From assembly GCA_014218235.1 (NCBI GenBank), contig CM024766.1, positions 73,459,207-73,523,206 of the forward strand: DNA of 64,000 nt, in the 5' to 3' direction. The notes under the pieces are model-generated. The model made no database searches. It was not told the origin of the DNA and saw nothing but the letters and a program-made list of their open reading frames with translations. Both the position numbers and the translations under genes were made by a program. The stretch comes from Colocasia esculenta. Lineage: Eukaryota; Streptophyta; Magnoliopsida; Alismatales; Araceae. Shown piece by piece: positions 25,916-37,434 of this stretch (position 1 is its first letter; every line of letters begins with the position of its first letter).

Positions 25916-26920
25916 ATGATTGCTGAACACGCTCAAATGAGGAGCATGCAATAGACCATCCAAGAACTTACTCGCGCGATTATGCAAGCTACCCAAGGAG
26001 GTGGTAATCGTGGTGGCGCAGGCGACCTGCATCGTAACTTCAGGAGTCTGAACCCACCTAGGTTAAGTGGATCCATGGATCCGGATGAAGCCGAACACTA
26101 GATGAAGGAAATGGAAAGAATCTTCCGTGTTATGCAATGTGCAGTGGGGGATAAGCTGCTACTGGCTACATTCGAACTGGAGAAGGATGCCCGCGCTTGG
26201 TGGGAGTCAGTGGAAGCGACCCGAGATGATGGTCAGTTCACCTAGAAGGAATTCAAGGAAGCTTTCAACTCCAAGTACTTCTCCGAGCATGTCTAAGAAA
26301 AGAAGGCTTCAGAATTTACTGCTCTTAAACAGAGGAGCCTGACTGTAGCCGAGTATGAAGCCCAATTTTCAAGACTGGCACACTATGCGGCACACTTAGT
26401 AAATACTGAAAGGATGAAGGCTAAGCACTTTCTCAATGGCCTTAAGCCACACTACATCACTCAACTAGCCCCTCTCGACATCCAAACTTATGTCGAGATG
26501 GAAAAGAATGCCCAACTGCTAGAAGATGTTACGGACTTCACTGACCGTATCAAAGGGAAGTTTGTAAAGAAGGAAATAACCTCTGGTCAACCATCTTCTA
26601 AGTTGAACAACGGCAAGAAGTGTCCCCTCAACATCACGGAGGGACCCATCCAAAAAAGGAAACCCAAATCTATAGTCCTATATACTCCAGCGAAAAGCAA
26701 CTGCAAACACTGTGACAAACCGGGTCACACGGCTGATGAATGCTGGAGGAAAGTCGACGCATGTCTGCGCTGTGGAAGTCGTGAGCACCACATCCCCGAG
26801 TGCCCGCTACTGAAAGAGAATGAAAGGCACCCTAATGCGCCTAAGAAACAGGGAGGACTGCAGGCCCTACATGATGAAGATCCCGTTATGGAAGGTGGCG
26901 TGGTAGAAGGTACCCTTCAA
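25916..26920 (+). pseudogene. Element C gag with two zinc knuckles
   Basis: The chosen ATG at 25916 opens MIAEHAQMRSMQ and keeps one frame into the knuckles. The capsid part includes PPRLSGSMDPDEAEH and LATFELEKDARAWW (retrotransposon gag family). Two knuckles follow: CKHCDKPGHTADEC and CLRCGSREHHIPEC. In-frame stops occur in the first third (tag three times, taa once), mostly at positions where CAG, TGG or CAA is expected. The long intact part starts at 26414. The region corresponding to B's second intron is uninterrupted here. Confidence 0.88.
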
Positions 26921-28387
26921 GTTTTCTCTCTATCTGCATTTACCTTATTTGATACTGGAGCAACTCATTCATTTATATCTCAAAACTTTGTCGACACTCC
27001 TAATACCAACCCTATATCCATGGGTTGTGAGTTCTCTGTCACAACACCACTAGGAGAAAAAGAGAAATTGAACAAATACTTTCCATCTGTCGATGTAATG
27101 ATCGGAGACCATAACCTAAAAGCCGACCTGGTGTGTATGCCCATGGAAGGCTGTGATGTAATTTTGGGAGCTGACTGGTTGTCCACTTATGGGACAAGTG
27201 TCGATTGTAAGAAAGGGAAAGTTACCTTTAGTGATTTCCCTAAGTTGTCCTTCACTGGGATTAGACATAAGAGACAGATGTCTCTAGTCTCTGCCATAAA
27301 AGCCCACAACATGATAAGGAAAGGTTGCATTGCTTTCCATGCAGCCGTAGTAGTGGAAAAGAAGGGTTCTAAGATAGAAGACATCCACATAGTCCAGGAT
27401 TACCCTGATGTGTTTCCTAAAGATCTGTCAGGGATTCCCCCAGAATGTGATGTCAACTTTGCCATAGAGTTGATTCCTGGAGCTGCACTGGTATCACGAC
27501 AACCGTACCGGATGTCACCTGCCGAGCTCAAAGAATTGAAGGCATAATTGATGGAGCTATTAGAAAAGGGGTTCATCAGACCATGTGCCTCCCCATGGGG
27601 AGCACCTGTGCTATTCGTCAAGAAGAAGGATGGATCGATGAGGTTGTGCATCGACTATCATCAACTCAATCAGCTCACCATCAAGAACAAGTACCCACTG
27701 CCCAGGGTCGATGAACTTTTCGACCAGATATCCATAGCTCAGTATTTCTCCAAGATCGATCTTCGATCTGGTTATCACCAAATGAGGATCAAGGATGACG
27801 ACATCTTCAAAATGGCTTTCAGGAGCAGTTATGGAAACAATGAATTCGTCGTTATGCCTTTTGGTCTAACCAATGCTCCTACAGCCTTTATGCAACTCAT
27901 AAACAACATATATCGGCCATACCTTGACAAGTTCGTGGTCGTCTTCATCGACGATATCCTCATATATTCAAAGACCAAAGAAGAGCATGAAGAACACTTG
28001 AAGATTGCACTACAAGTCTTATGAGACAACAAACTGTACGCAAAGCTGAGCAAGTGCGAATTCTGGCTCAAAGAAGTGTTCTTCTTGGGCCATGTCATCT
28101 CAAAGGACGGCATCTCCGTTGATCCCTCCAAGGTCGAAGTTGTACTCAATTGGGAGAGACCAACCAACGTCACTGAGATTAGAAGCTTCTTAGGACTGGC
28201 TGGCTACTACAAGCAGTTCATTAAGGAATTCTCCAAGATCGACGTTCCTCTCACACGACTGACACGAAAGGAGAATCCATACTCCTGGAGTAATGATTGT
28301 GAGAAAAGTTTTCAAACTCTTAAAGATTGTCTTACCTCAGCACCGGTTCTCGCTCTGTTGATAGAGGGAGAAGGTTTCTCTGTCTTC
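26921..28387 (+). pseudogene. Element C protease and reverse transcriptase (5' part of pol)
   Basis: It is continuous in frame with gag. The protease has an intact LFDTGATHSFIS near 26947-26982 and the second signature VILGADWL. Reverse transcriptase follows: GFIRPCASPWGAPVLFVKKK, RLCIDYHQLNQ, active site FIDDILIYS near 27943-27969, and FLGHVISKDGISVDP. Stops lie at 27545 (taa) and 28022 (tga). The RNase H start (PYSWSNDCEKSF) is reached, then the frame runs into B's LTR at about 28387 (SVF is the last C-like sequence). The rest of RNase H and the integrase catalytic core are gone. Confidence 0.92.
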
Positions 28388-29109
28388 CTTTATGTGTAAA
28401 ACTCCATGTCTAATTGCCATTATGATACAACATGAATGTGAATTTAAATATTATGTTAAAAATTGTGTAGAAAGCATGTGGTAGGCTTATCATTGTGACA
28501 TGAACATAAACCATGTACTATGTGTCATGAAATTGATAGAAGTATCAAGTTAGATTTTTCTTAAAGATTGTTTAAATCCACGTTCATGTACCAATGAAAT
28601 TGTTAAAGAGTAAAATGCCATGTGATGTATGTATGCTTAATGTATGGGAAATTACTTGCTGAGTCTTTGGACTCATTCTTGCTTCGGCATACAGGTGCAG
28701 GTGTCTCTACTTCTTCCAAGGAGTTGGTTCGGAGTGACTCGGAGCGAGAGTAGGAGACTACTTGTGGAGATAGCAATATTGTACTTTTCATTTCATAGTA
28801 TGTAATAAAGGAGGACTTGTACTACATTGAATTCATGTAATTTATTTAGATGCAAGTTGTGGACAATGTACTTTTTTTAAATTTCTCAATCATTAAATAG
28901 TTAGTTTCTTTTTGTACTATATAGACTGTGGATAAATGTGGATGATGGAATAAGATATTTATTTCCAGTTCTTTTATTCCGATGTTATGTGTTCATAGTT
29001 ATGTACATCTCGACCTAATAAATGTGATAGGTAAATGTCCCACTGTGGCAACGCTCTCTATATTGAAGTGGGTTGGTATAACCGTACCGGTATAAGGAGG
29101 GTCGTTATA
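28383..29109 (+). repeat. Element B, truncated 5' LTR (last 0.73 kb)
   Basis: It matches 36094-36820. It ends GAGGGTCGTTATA where the 3' copy has GAGGGTCGTCACA, two C-to-T changes. The left edge joins C's pol with the shared bases TCTTC at the junction. The upstream 2.3 kb, with the promoter side of the LTR, are missing. Confidence 0.92.
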
Positions 29110-29114
29110 GAGAT

Positions 29115-29126
29115 TGGTATCAGAGC
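29115..29126 (+). promoter_or_regulatory. Element B primer binding site (tRNA-Met)
   Basis: TGGTATCAGAGC, complementary to the initiator tRNA-Met 3' end, lies 5 bases after the LTR. Confidence 0.92.
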
Positions 29127-29511
29127 AGAGTTGAGATAGTACATGAGTATGCATATACCATCATCTTCATTATATGCTAAGTCTCTATAGATTGTCCACA
29201 TAGCTAAAGGAAATAGTTAGGAAATCGATAGCGTGGTTCTAAATTGTGATTAAATCATTTTGCAGGCTATGGCTTCACGTGGTAGGCGTGGTGTTCCTGC
29301 TCGTGAGGGTGAGCAGAGGAGAGAAGAGAGAGTTGAGCCTAGGTGTGAGGATCAGGATGAGCAGCAGGCCCCAGCACCCCAGGGTCTTGTGCTTCCCCCA
29401 CCGGCACCAGTAGACTATGGAGTGTCCATGCAGGGTTTAGTGCAGGCCATGCAGACACAAGCCCATACCCAGGCTGCACTCCAGGCTCAGTTGGAGGCTC
29501 AGCAGGCTCAG

Positions 29512-29604
29512 GTTAGAATGATAGATAAAGTAGCCTGTTTTATTTGATGATATGTTCATTATGTTGCTATGCTATATATGTGTTGCTTATGTTGTTTGCT
29601 GTAG
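29512..29604 (+). other. Candidate intron 1 in B gag (93 bp, phase 0)
   Basis: The site reads CAG|GTTAGA at the donor and GTTTGCTGTAG|A at the acceptor. The segment is AT-rich, has an in-frame TGA, and its removal restores a continuous repeat-like Gln/Ala-rich stretch (LEAQQAQ then KAQVPVPQAQ). C and D gag have no such gap. Confidence 0.7.
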
Positions 29605-29808
29605 AAGGCTCAGGTGCCAGTTCCCCAGGCTCAGGACCATGGTGGACCCTTCATCATGGAATGGTTCAAGAGGATGTCGCCACCCTCTTTTAAGGGGGAG
29701 AGAGATCCATTGTTAGCTGAGACCTGGTTGAGGGAGATCGAGAAGATCTTCTGAGCTATTAGGTGTGCCGATGATGACAAAGTCACTTTAGCCACCTATA
29801 TGCTACAG

Positions 29809-29886
29809 GTATGTGTTGTTTAATTATGCATTTAGTTTCTCTGAGTTTAGAGTATTTGAATTAGTTCTTATGGGTGGTTTTGGTAG
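29809..29886 (+). other. Candidate intron 2 in B gag (78 bp, phase 0)
   Basis: The donor CAG|GTATGT is near consensus and the acceptor is TTTTGGTAG|G. It contains an in-frame TAA. Removal joins ATYMLQ to ERTDVWW, a stretch that is continuous in C (LATFELEKDARAWW) and D (LSTYQLRGFAQEWW). Confidence 0.8.
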
Positions 29887-30592
29887 GAGCGAACCGACGT
29901 GTGGTGGTCCTCATTACTTCGTACTCGATTCGAGGGCGGTGCTGTAGAGGTGTTTTGGGATGAGTTCGTGAGGCTCTTCCGAGCCAAGTTTGTTCCGGAG
30001 CACATCCAGGACAAGATGGAGCAAGAGTTCCTCTCTTTGACTCAGGGCTCCATGACCGTTCTGGAGTATGAGGCCAGGTTTTCCGAGCTATCAAAATATT
30101 CCCCTCACATTGTAACTGATGAGCGTAGGAAGGAGAAGAAGTTCGTGATGGGTCTGAGGCCATCACTAAGGACGAGGTTGGTGGCATTTGACCATCGTAC
30201 CCTTGATGAGGCTTTTAGCACGGCTTGTCGGCAGGAAGGAGAGATGGAGCAGTATCTTGAGGAGAAGAAGGCTTCTCAGAAGAGGCCTACAGCTCTGTTC
30301 CATATGCAGGAGAGAAAGAAGGCGGCACATCAGTCACCGCAGCGTCCCGCGGCATCGGGAAGTCATCAAGTATCTTCTCAGCATTCCCTCAGTGGCAAGA
30401 AGGAGTGTCCTCACTGCAGGAGGGCATGGTGGTTTGGAATGTTGGAAGTTGGCGGGGAATTGCTTGAAGTGCGGGAGAAGTGAGCATAGGATCAAGGATT
30501 GTCCCAGGCTTCAGCAGGGAGCACAGCGTGGAGCGGCACCAGCCCCAGCAGCAGCAGCAGCGCCAGCGACAGGACGACCAGGGAGACCTTGA

Positions 30593-33500
30593 GCCCCAGC
30601 TCGAGTGTTTACGTTAGCTCGTGAGGACGCCGAGCAGGCGGAGCATGTCACCGAAGGTACGGTTCTTTTCATGGGTGTGCACGCTCGGATTTTGTTCAAT
30701 ACGAGTGCTACCCACTCGTTTATTTCCGAGCGTTTTGCTAGGCAGTTAGTTTTAGAGTCAGGGTTAGAATCTGAAGAGTTAGAAGTCCCTCTGTCTGTGC
30801 ACACACCTGCGGGTACGGTATCGACTAGGAAGTGTATTCTGTCTTTACCAGTGTGCATTGAGGATAGAGTATTAGAAGGGTGTTTCTTCTTGCTTAAGAT
30901 GAAGGACTATGATGCAATTCTTGGTCTGGATTGGCTAGAGGAGCACTATGCGATGGTAGATTGTCGTGGAAAGAAGATTGTCTTCCGCATTCCCCGTGAG
31001 GATGAATTTTCTCATCCATTGCCAAGGAACTTAGCGGGAATGTTTGTCATCTCTTCCATGAAGGCAATGAGAATGGTGATCAAGGGTTGTGATGCTTTTC
31101 TTGCTAGCGTGGTATTAGTACCCAAAGCTGATGAGTCATCTACTCTTACAGAGATTGATGTAGTGCGGGAGTTTCCAGATGTTTTTCCCGATGATTTATC
31201 TGGATTTCCACCGGCTAGAGAGATAGAGTTTACTCTAGAGTTGCTTCCAGGCACCTCTCTTATCTTGAAGGCCCTTTATCGGATGGCACCTGCAGAGTTA
31301 GCGAAGCTAAGGAAGCAGTTGCAGGATTTGTTAGATAAGGGATTCATTCGCCCTAGCATTTCCCCTTGGGGCGCACCTGTCTTATTCGTGAAGAAGAAGG
31401 ATGGGTCACTTAGGTTATGCATCGATTATAGGAAGCTAAACCAAGTGACTGTGAAGAACAGGTATCCCTTACCTCGGATTAATGATTTGTTTGACCAGCT
31501 GCAGAATGCATCGGTCTTTTCTAAGATTGATTTGCGGTCTGGCTATCATCAGTTGAGGATTAGGAGTGAGGATGTGTCCAAGACGGCCTTTAGAACCCAT
31601 TATGGACATTATGAGTTTTTGGTCATTCCGTTTGGTCTGACCAACGCCCCTGCAGCATTCATGGATCTCATGAACAGGGTGTTTAGACCGTATTTAGATA
31701 GTTTCGTTGTAGTTTTCATTGATGATGTGTTGGTCTATTCTCCGGATGAGGCCACACACCATCAGCATTTGAGGGTAGTGTTGGAAGTTATCCGAGAGCA
31801 CAAGCTATATGCAAAATTCAGCAAGTGCGATTTTTGGTTACGCGAGGTTCATTTCCTTGGGCATGTTATCTCTAATGCTGGTGTAGCGGTTGATCCAACG
31901 AAGGTCCAAGCTATTATGGATTGGGAGATTCCCAAGACCCCTTTGGATATTCGGAGTTTCCTTGGTTTGGCAGGTTATTATCGATGATTTATTGAGGGAT
32001 TTTCATCCATCGCCGCCCCTTTGACCAAACTAACCAGGAAGGGTGAGAAGTTTGTTTGGTCCGAGGAATGTGAGAGTAGCTTTCAATTATTGAAGGCTAA
32101 GCTTACTTCCGCTCCGGTATTTGTATTACCTAGTGGTAATGAAGGTTTTACCATTTATACGGATGTGTCTCGGATTGGGCTTGGCTATGTATTGATGCAG
32201 TAAGAAAGGGTAGTAGCGTATGCTTGTCGCCAATTGAAGGAGCATGAACGTAACTATCTGACTCATGATTTGGAGCTTGCGGCAGTGGTGCATGCACTGA
32301 AGATCTGGAGACACTATCTTTATTGTCTCAGATTTGAGGTGTTCACTGACCATAAGAGCCTAAAGTATCTTTTCTCCCAAAAGGAATTAAACCTTAGGCA
32401 GAGAAGATGGATTGAGTTCCTGAAGGACTATGACTTCGACCTCCATTATCATCCTAGAAAAGCAAATGTTGTAGTAGAAGCTCATAGGTCAAGATTCTCT
32501 ATTCATCCGGGTAACACTAAGATGTACCAGGATTTGAAGAGATCTTTTTGGTGGTCTGGCATGAAGAAGGATGTAGCGGAGTATGTGTCTAGATGTCTTG
32601 TATGCCAGCAAGTGAAGGCTGAGCGGAAACAACCATCTGGTCTTATGCAGAAGATGGAGATCCCAGTATGGAAGTGGGAAGCTGTCACTATGGATTTTGT
32701 TTTGGGTTTCCCTCGATCTAGATGGGGTAATGACTCGATTTGGGTAGTGGTAGATAGATTCTCGAAGACTGCGCATTTCTTACCTATGAAGAAGAAGCAG
32801 TCGGTAGAGAGTTTAGCTAGATTATATGTTAGTAGTATTATTAGATTGCATGGTGTCCCGAAGTCAATCATTTCGGATCGAGATCCGAGATTTACTTCAA
32901 GGCTGTAGAAGGGTCTTCAGGATGCATTAGGCTTGGAGCTGAAGCTTAGTTCGGCATTTCATCTCCAGACTGATGGACAGTCCAAGAGGACTATCCAAAC
33001 GCTCGAGGATATGTTGAGGGCGTGTGTTCTGGATTGGAAGGATGATTGGGAGCACCATTTACCTCTTGTCGAGTTCGCATACAACAACAATTTTCATGCG
33101 AGCATTGGTATGGCTCCATTTGAGGCATTGTATGGTAGGCCTTGTAGATCTCCTTTATGTTGGGAGGAGACCGGTGACAGGCAGTTGATCGGTCCGGAGT
33201 TACTCCAGGAGACTTCAGATAAGGTCCAGCTTATCAGGAAGAGGCTTGTTGCGACACAGGATAGGCAGAAGAGTTATGCCGACAACAGGAGGAAGGATTT
33301 AGAGTTCGAGGTAGGTGAGCATGTCTTTTTGAAGATTTCGCCTACTCGAGGTGTAGTTAGATTTGGCAGGCATAGTAAGCTAAGTCCTAGATTCATTGGC
33401 CCGTATGAGATTCTCAGACGATTGGGCAACGTGGCATATGAACTAGGTTTACCCCCGACTTTAGCTAGTGTTCATCCTGTTTTCCATGTATCTATGCTCA

Positions 33501-33730
33501 GGAGGTATGTCAGAGATCCATCTCATGTTATTAGCCATGAGCCAGTGGAGATCCAGCCAGATCTTTCTTATGTGGAGCAACCAGTAGCAATTCTTGACCG
33601 GAAGGTTCAGCATCTCCGGAACAAGAGCATTGCGTCGGTAAAGGTGTTATGGCACAACTTCTCACGAGAGGAGGCTACTTGGGAGCTTGAGGATGCAATG
33701 AAGAAGAAGTATCCTCAATTGTTTGAGTAG
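30593..33730 (+). pseudogene. Element B pol: protease, RT, RNase H, integrase, chromodomain
   Basis: The protease site reads LFNTSATHSF where DTGA is expected, so the catalytic Asp is lost. RT: GFIRPSISPWGAPVLFVKKK, RLCIDYRKLNQ, active site FIDDVLVYS. RNase H: YTDVSRIGLG and EVFTDHKSLKYLFSQKEL. About 100 codons between HYHPRKANVV and EAHRSRFSIHP are missing in frame, compared with D. Integrase: zinc CLVCQQVK, MDFVLGFP, SDRDPRFTS, FAYNNNFHAS; then GPYEILRRLG; then the chromodomain (ILDRKVQHLRNK ... EEATWELEDAM) up to the stop at 33728. Stops lie at 31985 (TGA), 32201 (TAA) and 32906 (TAG). Confidence 0.94.
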
Positions 33731-33757
33731 TATCGGTCTAACTTCGTGGACGAAGTT

Positions 33758-33775
33758 TCTTTAAGGGGGAGAGGG
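33758..33775 (+). promoter_or_regulatory. Element B polypurine tract
   Basis: TTAAGGGGGAGAGGG lies directly before the 3' LTR start TGTAAGG. It is preceded by the usual GTGGACGAAGTTT stretch. Confidence 0.9.
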
Positions 33776-36700
33776 TGTAAGGCCCTAGAATTTTACTCTC
33801 TTATATAGGTGTATGATTTTGTGAAGAAATTTTGCTTGTGTGTGTGTGAATACAAATATACATATATACTATTTGATGTATTGTTGTAAATATGTGTATA
33901 TATATTTTATTGTACATGTTATTTTTTTACATTACATAAATGGTATTATTTAATGTATACATTGTATATTCCATGTGCATGCATTGCATAAATATGATTT
34001 TCTACAGTTTTTAAGTTCTGGCAAAGCGACCAGTAGGCGTCCACATGAATGGACGTTAACCCCAAGTTAGCGGCCACATCGATGGACGCCAACCCCAGTT
34101 TGGCGGCCAGTGATGTTGACGTTAGTCTCCTAGATCTGTTGCGTTTTTAGATCCGGAAACACCTCTGATATTGTCGCCCTTGGTTTAGGAAACCGTTCCC
34201 CAACGATAACCTAGCCTACCCTAAATGTGTCTTCGAACCTAACTCTATAAAAGACCCAGTTTGGGGCGATGTTGGGTCCTTTTGACTCTTTTGTCAAAAA
34301 CCCTAACTTTCATGGGCGAAACCTGATCATTGGAACCGTGGATCTAGCGATTGGAAGCTTCTTCCGGCGTTCTTCTTCGACTGGGAGGAAGGCTGAACAT
34401 TAAGGATCGTCTTCCCAACCCTGGTGGACCTTAAAGACCATCTAAAAAACACAGATTTGAAGGATTTCAGAGACTCTTTGGCTCAGGCCGAGGAGGGCTT
34501 CTCCGACTTGATTCGCTGTTTGTAGATTTATTTGAAGGCAAGTAAATCCTCTACATTGACCATACGTATGTCTAGTAGGTCCTAGGGAATTTTACAGATT
34601 TTATTCGTGTCTTGGAACCCTCTTTCTCTTCGATTTTTTTGAGTTCTGTCTATTTTTCTGCAGATAGGAACTTAACGGCAAGCTTTGATGCCGTAAAGAT
34701 CCGAAGTTGACGGCGGCCTTTGTTGCCGTTAACTGGTAGGCGGCCACCTGTGTACCGTTGAGTTCTTCACGCAGGGACAGTATGTCTGTCTGCCCTTCAT
34801 AAATTATTTTCCAAACTTCTGCGCATGAGGATATATTGTAAATTTTATATGTTACGTAATACATCTAGAGAATCATGTTATAAAATTTCTATGAAATTTC
34901 ATTGAATGTTTTATTTATTAAAATTCTCTGAATTAACTATCAGACAGGGTTTTAATAATTGTAAATTTCTATTTATGTGATTCATGGCGAAATTAAGTGT
35001 CATAGAATTTTTGTATGATGTGTATAGATGTCAGTTTATACCACGAGATTTAGGAAATTTTCTGATGTTCATGTAAATAATTAAAATTTCTGAACTGTAA
35101 AATAGTAAGTATGCATGATTAGTTTTAAATCTTCAATAAATTGTATGATGCCAAATTAATTACAAGAATTGTATGTAGTATCATGACTATTGTATACAAG
35201 TTTTAGAACAGAGGAATATGTACTTGGCACTGTGTACCATGCTTAATTGATGACTTCATAAATTAGACAGAGTACATGTTTTATTTATCATAAATTATGT
35301 ATGACTCCGAAAATATGAAAATTTGTATGCATGATGCCTTATCTCTAAATGGTCTGCAGTTAAAATTTCATGTAAATTGGACAACAATAGGTACTGGATT
35401 CATTATTTCATCATGAGAAGATTAATTAGAGCATGTTTAGAGTAATTAACGATAATCTAGTTAATTGCAGCATGATTTGAATCAAACTATGATTGTTTAA
35501 CTCTGTAAACAGTAGTACCATGCTAGGTAAACCTAAAATATGTGATTTTGTGTGAGCATGGAACATGTGTTTAAAACAACATATTAAGTGTGTGTTTTAA
35601 AATGAGAAAAACGTGTAAATGTGCCATGGGTGACACTGCTACCTTAGAGGGCTGAGGAGCTGTACCGTAGTAAAGTCCCTATGGGAAGGTTCATATGAGT
35701 AAGTGAAATCCCATGGGCATTAGGATAAAATCCTGGAGGCGGACAAGTACCGTTGGTTAGGGTGGAGAGTGCTTCTCCCGGTTCTACGCAGTAACTAAGA
35801 TTTATCACTGAAATGCCTAGGTGATAGATATGTGTGTGATGTGATAAGTGTGTGTCCTTCTAGAGGTGGTTCGGACTATGTGTCACGGCATATAATGAGA
35901 ATAATGTGATTTTGTATATATGTGAAATTGTGCATGTGTAAATGATCATGTGTAAATGTGAACTAATGTGATAATATATGAAATGGTGAACCAAATTGTA
36001 AATGTGTTTTATTTATGTCAAAACAGCAAGCTTATTGTGTTTATAAAAGTGATATGCATGTGGAAAAGTACATAGAAACCATGTTAGGAACATTCTTCCT
36101 TTATGTGTAAAACTCCATGTTTAATTGCCATTATGATACAACATGAATGTGAATTTAAATATTATGTTAAAAATTATGTAGAAAGCATGTGGTAGGCTTA
36201 TCATTATGACATGAACATAAACCATGTACTATGTGTCATGAAATTGATAGAAGTATCGTGTTAGGTTTTTCTTAAAGATTGTTTAATTCCACGTTCATGT
36301 ACCTATGAAATTGTTAAAGAGTAAAATGCCATGTGATGTATGTATGCTTAATGTATGGGAAATTTCTTGCTGAGTCTTTGGACTCATTCTTGCTTTGGCG
36401 TACAAGTGTAGATGTCTCTACTTCTTCCGAGGAGTTGGTTCGGAGTGACTCGGAGCGAGAGTAGGAGACTGCTTGTGGAGATAGCGATATTGTACTTTTC
36501 ATTTCATAGTATGTAATAAAGGAGGACTTGTACTACATTGAATTCATGTAATTTATTTAGCTGCAAGTTGTGGACAATGTACTTCTTTTAAATTTCTCAA
36601 TCATTAAATAGTTAGTTTTTTTTTGTACTATATAGACTGTGGATAAATGTGGACGATGGAATAAGATATTTATTTCCAGTTCTTTTATTCCGCTGTTATG

Positions 36701-36820
36701 TGTTCATACTTATGTACATCTCGACCTAATAAATGTGATGGGTAAATGTCTCACTGTGGCAACACTCTCTATATCGAAGTGGGTTGGTATAACCTTACCG
36801 GTATAAGGAGGGTCGTCACA
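33776..36820 (+). repeat. Element B, complete 3' LTR
   Basis: It starts TGTAAGGCCCTAGAATTTT and ends GAGGGTCGTCACA. The leader part has palindromic CpG words: CGTCCA, six bases, TGGACG at 34038-34055, with variants up to 34110 and 34675-34750. A decayed splice donor GAAG|GCAAGT lies at 34537/34538. The last 0.7 kb match 28383-29109. Open frames inside are short and unlike known proteins. Confidence 0.93.
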
Positions 36821-37391
36821 ATAGCAATGGCTAGGCCCGGATATGGTACAACGAACAACAAAGGACATTCAGGTGATTAGAGACTGGCTTAAGACTGCTT
36901 AGTCTAGACAAAAGAGCTATGCCGACAAAAGAAGGCGAGACTTAGAATTCCAAGTCGGTGATCATGTACTCTTAAAGGTGTCACCTACTCGTGGCATCCA
37001 AAGATTTGGTGTGAAAGGAAAGCTCAGTCCCAGATTCATCGGTCCTTTTGAAGTACTCGAAAGGGTTGGTGAGGTTGCGTACTGACTGGCATTGCCACCG
37101 GATTTTGCATGTGTACACAATGTGTTCCATGTCTCCATGCTCAGGAAATATGTATATGATCCTACACACATCATTTACTACGACAAGCTGGTGTTGAACA
37201 AGGATGTGACATATGAAGAGAAGTCAGTCAAGATACTAGAACGGAAGGTACAACAGCTCAGGAACCATCCCATCCACATGGTTAAAGTCTTATGGAATAA
37301 CCGCGGAGTGGAAGAAGCCACATGGGAACCGAAAGGAACCATCAGACGGAAATACCCCGATCTTTTCGGTAAGACATTCTCTCCTGGATGA
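36821..37391 (+). pseudogene. Element C pol, 3' part: integrase end and chromodomain
   Basis: After B the C frame resumes with SRQKSYADKRRRDLEF and VGDHVLLKVSPTRGIQRF, then GPFEVLERVGEVAY, a TGA at 37084, and VFHVSMLRKY. The chromodomain-like tail follows: KILERKVQQLRNHP ... GVEEATWEPKGTI, ending near FGKTFSPG with a stop at 37389. Chromodomains of this group direct integration toward marked chromatin. The catalytic core that should precede it is missing. Confidence 0.92.
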
Positions 37392-37434
37392 TCATATGAA
37401 TTTGGGGACCAAATTCTTTTTAAGAGGGGGAGGA
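37392..37434 (+). promoter_or_regulatory. Element C polypurine tract
   Basis: GAATTTGGGGACCAAATTC, then TTTTTAAGAGGGGGAGGA up to the LTR start TGTAGC. Confidence 0.9.

Larger units (their letters stand above)
29269..30592 (+). pseudogene. Element B gag with two candidate introns
   Basis: The start ATG 29269 reads MASRGRRGVPAREGEQ. It sits 3 bases after an acceptor-like TTTTGCAG (29258-29265). Exons by frame are 29269-29511, 29605-29808 and 29887-30592. The capsid part includes FKRMSPPSFKGERDPLLAE and ATYMLQ, then ERTDVWWSSLLRTRF, and MEQEFLSLTQGSMTVLEYEA. Defects: TGA at 29752 where Arg is expected (IF*AIRC), a one-base loss near 30420 in the first zinc knuckle (CPHC), and TGA at 30590. The second knuckle CLKCGRSEHRIKDC is readable in the shifted frame. 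After 30592 the same frame continues into pol, so gag-pol was one polyprotein. Confidence 0.88.
28383..36820 (+). mobile_element. Element B: Ty3/gypsy chromovirus inserted in C, 5' truncated
   Basis: It has a partial 5' LTR (28383-29109), primer site, gag with two candidate introns, pol with chromodomain, polypurine tract and a complete 3' LTR (33776-36820). The left end has lost about 2.3 kb of LTR. The 118 LTR bases from 28388 differ from the other copy at only 3 places, all transitions, so B is the youngest element with two LTRs. The chromodomain and GPY/F module point to the Tekay/Del-like chromoviruses by general likeness. The clade was not tested. Confidence 0.92.
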
